Below the pieces are notes generated by a model. The model was given only the letters and a program-made list of their open reading frames with translations. It made no database searches and was not told the DNA's origin. Of a stretch of 64,000 bases of DNA, positions 26,601 through 41,600 are shown piece after piece. Source of the stretch: Liolophura sinensis. Taxonomy: Eukaryota > Mollusca > Polyplacophora > Chitonida > Chitonidae. The DNA is taken from assembly GCF_032854445.1 (NCBI RefSeq), contig NC_088300.1:78903084-78967083 (forward strand), in the 5' to 3' direction. Every line of letters starts with the position of its first letter. The stretch's first letter is position 1. Made by a program: the position numbers and the translations under genes.

Positions 26601-29600
26601 TACATGTCAGTGGACATGGACCTGTGATGTGCAGTATCAAATCTTAGGCTCCCTTATCTCTACATGTCAGTGAACATCAACCTGTGATGTGCAGTATCAA
26701 ACCTTAGGCACCCATACCTCTACCTGTCAGTGAACATGGACCTGTGATGTGTTGTATCAAACCCTAGTTATCCCTTACCTCTACATGTCAGTGAACATCA
26801 ACCTGTGATGTGCAGTATCAAGCCTTAGGCTCCCTTACCTCTACATGTCAGTGAATATGGACCTAGTTATCCCTTACTTCTACACGTGAGGGGTCCACCA
26901 GCCAAATCTCCTGTCAAGGCTGGCTGGAGATGATCAGGTCTCTGAAGGAAATTGTTATTTGGCTGGAGGATTAAGGGTAGTTACCATGTTCTAGCACTAC
27001 CCAGAGCTAAGGCAGACAGAGACCATTTGCTGGGGCAATCAGTCTTTGGCAACTGTCACTGTTCAGTTTGGGGAGGAAGCCTTCAACCACAATGCTCTCT
27101 CTTTGCCCACTCATTTTATTCTGGCTAATCCCCAGGCCTGTACACAGGTCAACCTTGGCTCTGTGTAATTTGGATCAATGCTTACATGTACATGTAGTTG
27201 TCTACTAGAGGTTTTGCCTGCGAAAAACTGACCAGAATTTCTTCTCTATACTCTGTTCTGATCTGATTGCATTCTTCTCCACATCATTTTGTGTGCTTTA
27301 TTCTCTACATATACATGTAGTTGTGCAAAATCTACCTTTGCTTGTGTCTGTCCATGTACATGCACACGTGGATCTCTTTTTTCCCAGCCCTGTATAAAAG
27401 CATACAGTGCATACACAAGTACAGAACATGTAGTTCATGATGTCCTGGACATCCCCTCTAACTGGACAGGGTGCAGTGCATGTAGTTCATGATGTACATG
27501 TACTGGACATCCCCACTAACAGGACAGTGTACAGTGCATGTAGTTCATTATGTACTGGACATCCCTACTAACAGGACAATGTACAGAGCATGTAGTTCAT
27601 CATGTACTGGACATCCCCACTAATAGGACAGTGTACAGTACATGTAGTTCATCATGTACTGGACATCCCCACTAACAGGACAGTGTACAGTACATGTAGT
27701 TCACGATGTACTGGGCATCCCCACTAACAGGACAGTGTACAGTGTATGTAGTTCATCATGTACTGGACATCCCCACTAACAGGATAGTGTACAGTGCATG
27801 TAGTTCATCATGTACTGGACATCCCCACTAACAGGACAGTGTACAGTGCATGTAGTTCACGATGTACTGGACACCCCCACAAACAGGATAGTGTACAGTA
27901 CATGTAGTTCATCATGTACTGGACATCCCCACTAACAGGACAATGTACAGTGCATGTAGTTCACGATGTACTGGACATCCCCACTAACAGGACAGTGTAC
28001 AGTACATGTAGTTCATCATGTACTGGACATCCCCACTAACAGGACAGTGTACAGTGCATGTAGTTCATCATGTACTGGACATCCCCACTAACAGGACAGA
28101 GTATACAGTGCATGTAGTTCATCATATACTGGACATCCCCACTAACAGGACAGTGTACAGTGCATGTAGTTCATGATGTACTGGACATCCCCACTAACAG
28201 GACAGTGTACAGTGCATGTAGTTCATGATGTACATGTACTGGACATCCCCACTAACAGGACAGTGTACAGTGCATGTAGTTCATCATATACTGGACATCC
28301 CCACTAACAGGACAGTGTACAGTGCATGTAGTTCATGATGTACTGGACATCCCCACTAACAGGACAGTGTACAGTGCATGTAGTTCACGATGTACTGGAC
28401 ACCCCCACTAACAAGATAGTGTACAGTACATGTAGTTCATCATGTACTGGACATCCCCACTAACAGGATAGTGTACAGTGCATGTAGTTAACGATGTACT
28501 GGACACCCCCACTAACAGGACTGTGTACAGTACATGTAGTTCATGATGTACTGGACATCCCCACTAACAGGACAGTGTACAGTACATGTAGTTCACAATG
28601 TACTAGACATCCCCACTAACAGGACAGTGTACAGTGTATGTAGTTCATCATATACTGGACATCCCCACTAACAGGACAGTGTACAGTGCATGTAGTTCAC
28701 GATGTACTGGACATCCCCACTAACAGGACAATGTACAGTGCATGTAGTTCATCATGTACTGGATATTCCCATTAACTTGACGGTGTACAGTACATGTACT
28801 TCACGATGTACTGGACATCCCCACTAACAGGACAGTGTACAGTGCATATAGTTCATCATGTACTGGATATTCCCATTAACTTGACAGTGTACAGTACATG
28901 TAGTTCACGATGTACTGGACATCCCCACTAACAGGACAGTGTACAGTGCATGTAGTTCATCATGTACTGGACATCCCCACTAACAGGACAGTGTACAGTG
29001 CATGTAGTTCATCATGTACTGGATATTCCCATTAACTTGACAGTGTACAGTACATGTAGTTCACGATGTACTGGACATCCCCACTAACAGGACAGTGTAC
29101 AGTACATGTAGTTCACGATGTACTGGACATCCCCACTAACAGGACAGTGTACAGTGCATGTAGTTCATCATGTACTGGACATCCCCACTAACAGGACAGT
29201 GTACAGTGCATGTAGTTCATCATGTACTGGACATACCCAATAACAGGACAGTGTACAGTATTAATAATTTCCCCTCCGTGTTTCACAGATTGACGGGCGT
29301 TTTTCACTTCTCAACTGTCACTTATCCACAGTACATGTTCATGTATGTTTACAGCATATGATATTATTTGTTGTTTCAGGTGAAGTGGATGATGTACTGG
29401 ATTATATTTGCCTTATTTACCTGTGTGGAGACATTTTCAGACATGTTCATTGCATGGTGAGTAGATCTAGTCATATACAGATACTAGTCTAAACAGCTGA
29501 AATGAAATCCCATTACTGGGAGGTAATGAAGAAAGTCTGTATGGTTTGTTGTACGTATTGTGTACTTCACTGTGAATATTTACAGTATACAGGAAAGCTT

Positions 29601-32600
29601 TACATAATCATGTGGACCAGGATATATTAGTATAGCAGATTCATATGCACTTAAGAAACTAAGACATCATGATAATAATGTCTTAAAACCTTGGACTCAA
29701 ATTAGAAATGTTGATCATGAAACGTCAGAAGCAATTTTGTGCCAGCCAGTGTCCTTGGCTATAATACCTCCAGGCTGTTAAAATAAATCAGCTGATTGTT
29801 TAGTGTGGTGGAAAGATGCTATTCTGTATGACTCATTTCACCAGAGCATTGTCAGCAGCATTGTGTGGTAATAGCTTTGTGCCAAGACAGCTGCTTAGAT
29901 AGCACCTGAAAGTGATTCCACTGCATCACAGGGATGGTATAGAGTGATCTCCCTTTGTACGTGCTGACTATCTGTCTTCAAGTTCAGAAGTCACAGAAAA
30001 ACTATAAAACTTTTTTGTGACATTAATTAGAAGTTTAGTCACCAGAGAGTTTGTCTCAGATTGAGATTGAAATGCAGTTGAGGGGAATTTGTGGATCAGC
30101 AATTCAAGAACACTGTTGTTGGACTGGTCGGGCCTGTGTCATTTTACATGTATGTTTGACATAATATGTTTCAATAGTGTGTCAGGTTAACAGGACCCTG
30201 GGTTTTAGCCATTAGGCATGCCTTGTGCAAGACTTTTAGAATGGCTGTCATGGTTCTTCCTTGATCATAGGTTATTCAATACTGGGAGAGCCTACATAGA
30301 GGATTAGGAAGCAAGGTAGTCATCCGTCCAGTGTCCAGTGTTTTTGCTAACCTACATGTACTGAAGGACAGGTTTTCTACATGTTCGAAGACACTGTTCT
30401 GAAGCATCAAAAAGAATGTTGAAAGTGATGTCAAATCCTAATTAGGCAAACAAACCTGCCAGTCTTAGAGTTCATATGTCATGTCTGTTATCTGTGATGG
30501 GTGGTTTAAGCTGGCAACATCAAAACTGAGAAAGCAAACCCCATTAGGGTGTAATCAAACTCTTAAAAATCAGCTAGAAGGGTACATAAGATGGTTGGAT
30601 TTCTTTCTTTTAAATCTACAGTTTAGAATAACATCCAAATACATAAAAAATCATCTCAGTTGCCTTCCTGGGATGTAAGTCAGTCAAACTGTAGCTTTCA
30701 TAAGACCATAGAACCCAGTCCAGAAATTAAGTACCTTGTGGTTGGGACGTCAGTATTAATAGCTGTCAAAACAAGTCCAGGGGAACTCACAAGTGGTCTG
30801 AGCTGGCCCCCCATCTCTAGTTAGTTCATTGCTGACATTATTTCCAAAAATTTCTGACCATTGACTAAAAATATGTATAAAATAGAGGGCTCCAAGATAT
30901 AAAATATGCCTCAAAAACAAGGAAAAAAAGTTTTTCACTTTTGTGGCTTACCCCTTAACACCATACTCTCTGTTTAAAGCGTTCATTTTCACGTATCCTT
31001 TAAGCTGAAAACAGTCGATTACTCAAGTATGTCATTCAGGTATTATGAAGGGTGGCTTTAACCCTCCTTTGTTTCCTGGGGTGCCACTAATACTCATATC
31101 AGAGATTAAAGCCATGGGTGGCTTTAACCCTCTTTTGTTTCCTGGGGTGCCACTAATACTCATATCAGAGATTAAAGCAATGGGCTTTCGCACCTACCGT
31201 GAGCAGTGTTCAGGAGATGTCACCTTTGATGAGTGATTTTAATCAACAATTAGTATTTCAGCCCAAGTCATTAATTCTTGCTTAACGTAGTCAAGCAACA
31301 CAGTTAGTTTTGGATTGTTTTCTCTTTTAATCGTACTCTGTAGCAGGTCAGAAACTGCTGGCATTGCCGTAGCTGTCAAACAGCCATTGTGTTGCTGTAC
31401 ACATTCACAATTAGTTAGGAGCTGACTCCCTGGTCCAAAGGAGAGACAAAGCCCATGGGATAGCGTATATCAAAGCTGCATTCATTGGAAACCATCACAT
31501 GGTTGTATCTACTTTTCTTTCACTTTAATTGGCATACCGAAGATTGATCAAACTAAAGACTTTGTTTTACATCCTCCACACTCTATCACCAGAGTTTATA
31601 TACATATATTTAAAGCCTAATTTGTCCTCCCTGCCACTAAAATTTAACTGCCCGCCAAAATTTTTTATTCCAACTCCTGTCAGCCCAGCAAAGATTTGGC
31701 GGTGGTGAGTATAAAGCCCGTCTGTCTTGTGCGGTGAGTCCACGCTTTTCTCTGGCCAGATCGTCTGGGAACTTGAAAAAAGTAACTCTAGGGTTCTTGG
31801 ACGACCTGTTTTTACAACCGTATAGCAAAAACCATTTCGTGGAGAAATTTGAATTGCTTGTTGTCACTTTTGTGGCTTTCTTAACACAAAACTAACACAG
31901 TATATACAAGGGTAGCTAATTATGTCTAAATAACCAACCTGGACACTAATCCTTTAATTATCAGTGCTTTTTCTTTTTCAGGATCCCGTTTTACTATGAA
32001 ATCAAGATTGTGTTTGTCTTATGGCTGTTGTCTCCTGTCACAAAAGGCTCCAGCTTTCTCTATAGGAAATTTGTTCATCCACAATTCTCCAAAAGAGAAA
32101 AGGTAAATATTGTGGGGAGATGTTTTGAAAGAAGTGCTTTATCAAATTACTAGTACATGTATGTAGCTGTAATTAGAAAATGTCATGCTTTACATGCAGC
32201 TGTTTTTCTTTCCTCTATTATGTGTTGCCACCAGTCTCACAGTGGTAACACATAACTCATCGATACAGTATTTTGATATCAAATGGGTACATATTTACCT
32301 CTGAGATTCAGAAACTGGCACCAACCAATAACAGGATTAGAACAGTGTTTGCCTCACAGCCTTCTTCGCCATAGTACACTGTACATGTAGTGTACCTTTA
32401 ACATGAACTTTGATACAATTTCTGAAAGTTCTGTAACAACTTGAACAACACATGGGGAGAACCTGGTATGCTGTGTATTTAAACAGTTTATGCTTTTGTT
32501 TTGCAGGAAATAGATGACTATATAGCTAAAGCCAGTGATAAAGGTTATACCACCCTGATTAGTCTAGGCTCCAAAGGTATTACATATGCAACAAATGTGG

Positions 32601-35600
32601 TCTTACAGACTGCTATTAAGGTGAGTGCCTGGTTCAATGTTTTCTCTCTCTTTTCTGTACACCACGGTGACTTCCATGTGTGTTTTAATATGTCACTGTT
32701 GTGCTGTCTGATACTCAATTTTGATTGGCTTAAATGGACAATTGAAAAACAATCAAAGTGTTTTGCCTTTCTGAGGACTACTTTTGAGCAGAACAGTTAG
32801 TGCGCCAGTGTAGTTTTGTTAGTTTGGGACAAACTCTCCCTTGAATAAATTGTCAGTAAATTGCTTCAACAAACAGAATCTGACAAGTGGCTTTCAAAAT
32901 ACATACATGTATATACACTACACCAGAAAGTTGTGAAATGCCATTGTTTTCTATTTGTGTGTAAAATGAATATAGGTTTTAGTCATTCATTCATGAAAAA
33001 TTGGTCACTTGGGGATACAATGTACATGTAGTTCTTCATATCCGAGAGGTGACAGCCAGCCAGGTATGTCTCTGCAACCATCATGGTGGTCATCTATGCA
33101 TCAGATAGAACAGGTATGAATTATCCAATACACTGGTCAGAGTACCTGTGGCTATTAGTTCCTTACCTTTATCAGGTGCGGGCAACAATAGTCTTACATC
33201 ATATCTGTTAATCCTTCAGTTCACAAAACAATTTTTCAGACATTTTTATTTTTGTAGCAGTTTATCAGATTGAATTCAGCTTGGTTGAACTTGGTACATG
33301 GTGTCACAAGTTATAGAACAAGTTCTTGTTTGTGAGTGGTTTGTCCACTTTTGACAAAATGCTGACGGTTTTTATCCCATTACGGACACTGACATTTTTC
33401 CACTGCTGTCAGAATGGCCCACCCTGAGTGGAAACATGGAACAGTGTAGCCTAATGAATTAGAGAGAGCTATCAGAGGTCCCTTCCCAAAACACTAGGCA
33501 TTTTCCTGTTCACGTTTGAGTCTCTGTAGCTTTTTTGCTACCTACCGCACTTTTGTTGGACCAAAATCGTGTAGGAAACCCTACGAAGGCTGCAAGTGAC
33601 GACTGGAAAATAGGGCTGGCTGTTAGCATACAACGTGTAATTCATTAGGCTAGGGACACGAACCTTGTTTCACAGATGTCATACATGTATGATAATCACA
33701 CATATGGTGACCTACAAAATGTCGTATGATAAATGTACGATTCAAAAACATTGCATGCTGCTTAGAAAACAGTTTTGGTCCATTTTGTCAAATCACAACC
33801 ATTTTTTGCTCTTTTTGAGGTTTGACACACGTGAAGCTATCATTGGGAGGGACATGTATGTTGAATATGTGGAAAAAGCAGAATGCTTGTTTGTCTAAAA
33901 GTTACTCATTTCATGTAAGTTTACACACAGAACACATACGAAAGTAAAACAGAATGGCAACTTACTAGATGGTTTATGTGACAGAGAAGATGAGTCTTGT
34001 AATTTGAAATTGCAGAGATTGGTTGAAGCATTGTGAAATATGTAGGAGGCAGTTTAACAGAGTTATCTCACTGTCAGTGGGGGAGGAATCCGTCTTGGAT
34101 GCCCATAACTGCCTGGGGTTTGGCGACCAAATGTCTGATAGGCAGATCGGTCGCCATGGATATCTGAGGAGCAAGCAATCAGTTGCTGACCAGCCAGAAT
34201 TGAATAGCCGCAATCTGCCAGCAGAACTAGTTGAAAAACCATCTGCATGGCGTAATGAAGACCTTTGGCTTCTACCCCGAGCTCTGATGAATTCTATTGA
34301 GGTCACCTTCTGTGAGGAGTGCCATTGATTGTATTACCATTGGGCAGCATATGAATGAGGAAGGGGAAGAAAAAAAAACGTGCCGTTCTTCTTGTCATAC
34401 TTGGCTTGATCAGATCTGGTCAGAAACCCATCTGTTATTCCAGAGGCAAAGCTTGTGCAACCGGATTTCTTTTTATGAACATGTTTGGCCTACAGTTAGA
34501 ATAGCTATGATTTGTGTTGTTAGAACTGATGAAGTACATGTACTTGTAAGAGTGGGTTCCCATGGTACCAGAGAGATGGAAGGACTGGATTCTGGTGTAT
34601 TTGTCAGGAAGGTGTATGCTTTTTTGTTTATAACAGAAACATTTTGTGTGCACTGATAACAGGCCAAACTTTTCTTCTTTTCTTGTTTCGTTGTGTATGA
34701 TTATCAGGCCAATCATACATATTAACTGTACATATTTAATATTTATATCGTTAATGAACACATGTAATACATGTGCATGTGCCCTTTTCTGCTCTTGTCA
34801 CCTAACCATTTGATCGTAACGATTATATTTAGGCGCATTTCTGTATGTGCTCATATATATCCAGTAGTTGCATGTATTTCTAGATTTGTTTATAGAAAAT
34901 AATACGTCCTCTAAAAAGGAAAATAAGTTTGGCCAAAGAATGCATATACATGTTTGAAAGCTAAATAAAATAAAAACCATCTTGGTTCTGTTTAAGTCAG
35001 AACCCTATGTACTTTAAACAGAGTAGAAACCAGTACATTGAAAACTTCTAGACATGTTTCTGACTTAACAGTGGATCAAGGTCCTGTATTATACTAGTGC
35101 CACCTTGCGGGATTAAAAAGTAAGACACCTGCCTATTGTTGGGGGTTGTCATAACTGGACTAGTGTCACACCAGGATATATCAAGGAGGAAACTGGTGGT
35201 AAAGAATGATAATTGAGTGGTTCGATTAGTTGCATTACATCTTTGATTTAAAAATTAGCAACGGTTCAAACGTGAATCAGGCTAGGTATAAGACTTGAGT
35301 GTTGTTAATTTTGGTACTTTTTAGTCTTTGCACTCAGCATGAGGGGTAGGCCAAGCACTGGCCTGCCAGTTGTAGTCTGGCATTCCAGTGAGGTCATCAT
35401 AAATGCATTGTGACTGGACTGCTAAAAGGAAACACCATTGTGGTAGGGCAGATATAATGAAATGTACGCTGTCCATTGTCTTTTGTTCCCAGGGTCAATC
35501 AAAGCTAGCGGACCAGATTCGCAGGAGCTACAGTATGAGTGACATAGCATCCTCAGGTTCCGGAGATGCAATTGAGATAATTGACGACTCCCCAGAATTC

Positions 35601-38600
35601 AGCGAGGATGAATTAGGTTAGTTATCAGTGCTAATTTTCCCAGCTTCTCTGCTAGAGTGGTGTGCGAGTGCTCAGAACAGGAAACTCCTGTCATTCTGGC
35701 TGTCTGTTGATTCTGTGTAGCTGGACGTTTTGTGTGTGCCTCTGACAGCCTCGGTTTACAACTCTGCCCACCATGAAGTAGTGTCGTGGCAGAACAGCAG
35801 ATAAGCCAGCCTGTACATCTGATGCCTGTCACCTCATCTGTCTTCCTTTATTACACCCTGTGTTTATACTTGATTATACTCTTATGTACAGTACACAGTA
35901 GAATTTTACTTACTTACACATAGGTGTAATTCTCACACATCTGTAAATGAATTTCTACATTAACTGCATCATATACTTGTAGTAACAGTATTATGTTTCT
36001 TAAAATATATTTTTCATTTACGTTGTCGGACATCTTCAAATCCCAGATCCTTGCAACGTATGATTTCTATTGCATTTCTCCACCACCATATGTGTGCTGT
36101 TGTATATGTATATATTTATGAACATTTTAAACTTTGTTGCTGTTTTAAGTCATTTGGTTGTCATCTACTGTAGACAATGAACAAGAAACTGTATCCTGAA
36201 TTCTCCATCTAATGTAGATGTCTCATCAAGTAGGTGTTGTCAGTTCACTTATATGTACTGTCCGTTTTTCTTGTATCATTCACTTGTTAGAGAAGGGCAT
36301 GTCAGAGCAGGGTGAGTTAAGCTGTGTTTTATATCTGTTGTCTTTACCCACTTTTAGCCACACACACCCTTGCCCAGCTTCCTCAGTGCTTTCACGTTGA
36401 TCCAAGTCTGTAGCACTTTGTACCTGTATATGTGCGTTTCTGTCTTCACAAGACAAACATGGGTTGTAACTTGGAGGACTGACTGGTAATGACACATGTT
36501 GTTGCATTCCTCACTGTTTACATTTTGAGGTGTAATCACACAGTTTCATGTTCACCTGAAACTCACAAACATGTCACCAGAATAGGGACATGAAGATTCC
36601 CCATAGCCTAGCCTTTCTTCACCCATCAACTAACCAACACCTTGTTCAGTGTGGTGTACTAGTTAAATAGCTAAAATCACCGGCGCTTGTTAGTTCCCCT
36701 AAATAAAGTATGTATCCAAGTATATACATGTACTTCTATGGATGTAGAAATAGAATATCAACATACACCTACATGTATACCAATACAGCTACTATATGTG
36801 CAGGAAAAACAGACCCTGAGATAAGTTCTCTATGATGTGAAGGTACATACATATGTGCATTAAGCAATAGTGTGTTAACAGAACCTGTAGGTGTGTCAAA
36901 AGCAGGTATATCCCTTGGAAGTAAGGAAAGCAAAATATTCTCCTAGTTGATTCCCTTTGTCTGGTCAAGCCACAAAATTTCAAAATTCCTAAATTGTTGA
37001 TCTTGTCATTTGTACTGTAGAATGAAGATATGAAGTACCCAGAATCATACTTTTGTTTTTGTTGTGCAGATAATAGGATAGCAGAGGACAATCGAGAGCT
37101 GGAGAGGAAACGTGACCAGGTGAAGAGGAGGAAAAAGATCCAGCGGGCAGCCTCTAGTGCAGGTCGTAAGTAAAACCACCTTTATTCCTCAGTCCCTGTA
37201 AGTCTGACCACCAAGCGCCTCCGTTGTAGATGAGAGAATACTGGCAACAATGGCCGGTGGCAGGAGGCTGGGAGAGCCTGTTGAAGATGAATTCTCACAT
37301 GGTCATAGTAATTTGTATGGTGCAGCATTGACGAGGAACATGTAGTCCAGAGAGTAATGTATCTCACAGTGGAGAGATATACAGGTGGCCGGCAGTGGAC
37401 ATACAATGCGCTTTGTGTTGCCGATTTTGACATCTTGTTCATCTATAGGTCTAACATGCATTGCTACAAAATTTAGAAATAGTTTACCAGATTTTTGTTT
37501 TTGTCTTTTAACAGCCTGTAGGCTATTTCTGATTTCAAAAATGTCCATCTGTTTCGCTTTTTAGTGATTAAATTTTTGTTGGGTAATGAGAATGATATTT
37601 GCTAGAGACAAGGTTGCACAGTTAAAAGTGACTTGGAAAAGTGGTTTATGAAAAAAATTGTAATTTTAGTAATTTCCTGATGATCTTTGGAAATGATGAA
37701 AATGTGAAAACCTTGTGTTAAAGAAGTATGATGTGTAAGTGTTTGTGGAGTTGATACTGTGAAGACGAATTCAATTTGTGATGTAGCAGAAAAAGTGTGA
37801 AGCTGTTAGTGGTGTGATAATCTGCTGACATTTGAGTGAAATGTCGTGAGGGGATCATTTACTCTGCCAATTGCCTTCTTGTGAATAGGCATTAACAAGT
37901 AAGCTCCTGGAAACTATTCACATAATCAGTCCATCAGAAGAAGTTTGGGAGTTTTGAATGGAAAGTCTTATCTAAGAATGCCCGCGGCAGCTCCCTCTCT
38001 TCACTCACACTGGCCTACTCAGCACAATTAAATCCCAACAGCAGTGCATCTGTAATCTGAATGACACAATTCTCAAAATCAGATCTGTCTTCAGAGTAAT
38101 TTGTGCCTTCAAAGAGGTTAGCTAGGCTGTGACTGATAAATCTGACTGCGAATTCCATTTGGCTTCAATGAATAGCTCGGCGTCAGGACTGACAAAGGAA
38201 TAAATGGGCTGGATGCCCGGTGCCATTATAATAGATGATGGAAGCTAAGACCTTGGGGATATGCAGCCGTCAAAAACCCATAATCCATCAGACTCGAGAA
38301 TCAATTTGAATCCAGAACAAATTCAGAGTTTGGTACTTTGATTTGGCCATCTCTCTATGGGTCTAGGACATAGCCCCACTCCTGATATGATTGGTCGCCA
38401 AGAGAGAGGACCTCTGCATAATTTCAGACTCTGTGAGGTGTCGCCCTCGCACACAGGTTCCTTCTCATCGATAGCCTAGAGAAATATCAGTACAACAATG
38501 ACTGGAACTGGTGGTGCTGCGAAGGAATTTGGTGTGAATATCACCTATCTGATTTTTGGGTATTTAATTTACAAGTATGGGGTTATTTTATTGGCATTTC

Positions 38601-41600
38601 ATGCTGACTCAAGGCTTACACTCTGTACCTATCTGAATTGCGCATGTGCCTTTCACCTAAACCTGGGACTATTATATACATGGTATACTCCCAACTTTCA
38701 CAGACATGTATGTATATGTTTATGCGTTATGGCTGTCTAGATACATAACTTGGGTATCTCCAGCCACAGCATTGACAGCTGGGTGTGCTCAATCAAAGAC
38801 TCTCATTATTCAGGGTGCAGTGTGATTAGGTTAGGGGCTCATATCCCTATATACCCTCAGCTTTGCAAACTAATAAGGTTAGGTTTACCATGAAGATCTA
38901 CAGTAACTGATAAGATTGTAGATCCTCTCATGCTAGCAGATGATTTCATGTTTCCAGATATACACATGTATTTGTATTCCATATTGTTGGCAGATTATCA
39001 CTAGATAATAAAACTGCTGATGCCTGCATATTGTACATGTATGACGTGTATGTTGATTTTGTTACACACGTACTCTGACAATAGTTGGTTCTACTTCCAG
39101 CTTTGTACAGTCTGTCAGAGGAGGAATCTGAGACGTCCTTAACCAAAGAAACGAGCACAATGCATCGTGGTAAACATCATGAGTCCCGCTACAGCACCAG
39201 AAGCAGCTATTCCACATCAGAGGTAAGTACTGAGCCATAGTTAGACAGGGAATGGTATCACCAGATATACCAAGGCTTGATCATGGAAGACCAGCTTCAC
39301 TAACTCGGCTCTCAACAGCCAACACAGATTAATAAAGGCACATGTAGTTCAGCTCTCCCTAGATCGGCTACAGTTTTACCTCATTAGGCTTTATCGCATT
39401 AAGCCTGCTGAGGTGCTATGGTTTCCTCAACTACTATCATGTAAGTCATATATTCTTGATTGCAGCATAAAACACTAATATGAAAAGTAAATGAATAAAT
39501 GTAAAAAAAATGCACAATTAAATGCCAGTGAGGTATGCATATCATCATAGTCTAACACCTTAGTGAGGAATTTGATAAGAGCAGCTCACTAGCATCTCAG
39601 GCGTATAGTTCAAAAATACTGCTTGCTTGAATCTTACATATACAAGATCAAACAGCATGCTTGCATATACTTGAAATATATCTATTTCCAAACGTAAAAC
39701 GTATTGTGAAGAGCATAGGAAATAACCATGAAAGATACATGTAATTAATTTAAGATGGAGTAATTGTTTTATACTATATAGACACTTAGCAGTGTACTTT
39801 AGTGGTTGTTACATTTTTATCTTGTTCAGTACTCAACCTTGTTACACTCAGCCTTTTCTTTCTGTGCTTTACTTTTTCAGTTTTTTACCTTTCTTCTGCC
39901 ATTATGATTTTAATCCTCTAGGCTGTTCCATTACTCACTGAGAGTATTCCACAGAGCTTGCCAGTCTCTAAGCGTTACATTTCCACAAGTGTTCACACTT
40001 CCACTTCCAAAAGTGTGCACACCTCCACCTCTTCTGGTGTGTACAAATCAACATCTGCCAGTGTGTACACCTCCACCTCAAGGCTGTACACCTCCTCCTC
40101 TACTGGGAACTTGAGTTGTCTGCCAGATTACAGCTCCTCTTCCTCTTACTCACACGGCAAATATACCACCCCTGGTTTGCTGAGCATTAAGTCCCCAAGG
40201 TCCACTGGCTACACATACCAATCAACCGAGTGGTCCCCATCAGAGTACACATCCACACCCAGGTCCCCCAGCTACCAACATTTCTCCAAGTCTTTGACCA
40301 GCCTGGGCTCCTATTCAGCATACCCACGGTCCAACCTGAGCCCCTACTCCACATACATGTACTCTCTGTCCCGAAGGCACTGGAGAACCAACTTGAATTA
40401 GACAGCCCTTAGTATTTCTTCCAGTCCGACCAGCCTAGGCTCCTAATCCACATATGGTAAATGACCTAAAGTTTCGCACGTGAATTGTGTTGGCGGCAAG
40501 ATGATAGAAGAAAATGATCAGAATCGTACTCCATGCGAGGTTTTTGAAAACTACCAGGATGTACAATGTGCTTTTGCCCCTTCTCAGTCCCACTGTGTAC
40601 GAGTTTGATACATCGGGAGACAGGATTCGTTTGAGTTCTTATCATATTAGGATTTCACACAACACCATCACTGGCTTTATATCAAACTAAAATGCATGTT
40701 TATGATTTCCTGTATACAGTTTTGCTCAGGCATGGTTTACTTGTCGCCAGCAGCAGGTATGAGATCGGGAAGAGCTATATATCTGCAAGGGATATACAGA
40801 ATGCTCGACCTTCATTCCCAGCTTATCCACAAACTAAAGAAGTCTACAAGTATGGTAAACAATTGCTCTTTGGCAGCTTGTGTAAGACTTTTTCCTAGTT
40901 TAAGAACCATTTCAGGACAAAAGACCCGGCGAACTAAAGCCCCATGTTCACTATAATACTATATTAGATTATTGAGAATCATTGTCTTTAGAGATGTCAG
41001 GCTATATTGTGTAAATTATATTTTGAGAATAGAAAATCAGCTTGCAGCTTGTGTAAGACTTTTTTCTATTCTAAGACCACAAATCTGATACATATGTCAG
41101 TATTTTCTATCCTGGAAATATAGGACCTGGCACAATAAGGCAGAGAATAAGCCCCAGAGAAGTTGGATAAGAAAGTGCAAATTTCAAAATCTCAGCACAA
41201 TTCTGTACATTTCCAAAACAGAAGTGTAAAACTTGGTCAAAACACTCATGGAAGTTATAATGCCATAGAAGAGATGGTTGCTTAGTAGTGACCCGTCAAA
41301 AATGCACTCTCAATCAAAAACTTTTTGTTTAAATGAGGCACTGTGTTTTTTATTTACAGTGTGAAGATCAACTTTAACCAGAACAATATCTTTACTGGAA
41401 CTTTCCTTTGTGTACATGTATTTCTACGTGCTGTCAGAGTTTTGATTGTGGTAACTTTTGTCTTCATATGTAAAAAATAAACTTTATAATGTGATAGTTT
41501 TTTCATAATTAGGCAACTTAAAAATCTGTATTTCCTCCATACTCTGTCAGTCATGTTTCATAGTACAGTGAACTAACCGAGTCACTATGGAGAACAGGTT

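Larger units (their letters stand above)
14593..29379 (+). other. REEP intron 2 (14.8 kb)
   Basis: Five tandem arrays occupy much of this intron (14796-16368, 18280-18930, 20443-22066, 26313-26885, 27421-29258). SINE copies are at 17430, 17793, 20345 and 24326, and the second dispersed-repeat copy is at 25168. The gaps (16369-17429, 18931-20344, 22067-24325, 24455-25167, 25386-26312, 26886-27420) show no gene I can support. The stretch 22560-22960 is less AT-rich and lacks repeats. Confidence 0.75.

Noticed and set aside
33974-34328. Overlapping 100-110-codon frames on opposite strands
   Set aside because: No motif, no start or splice support, and each is a shadow of the other in an intron.
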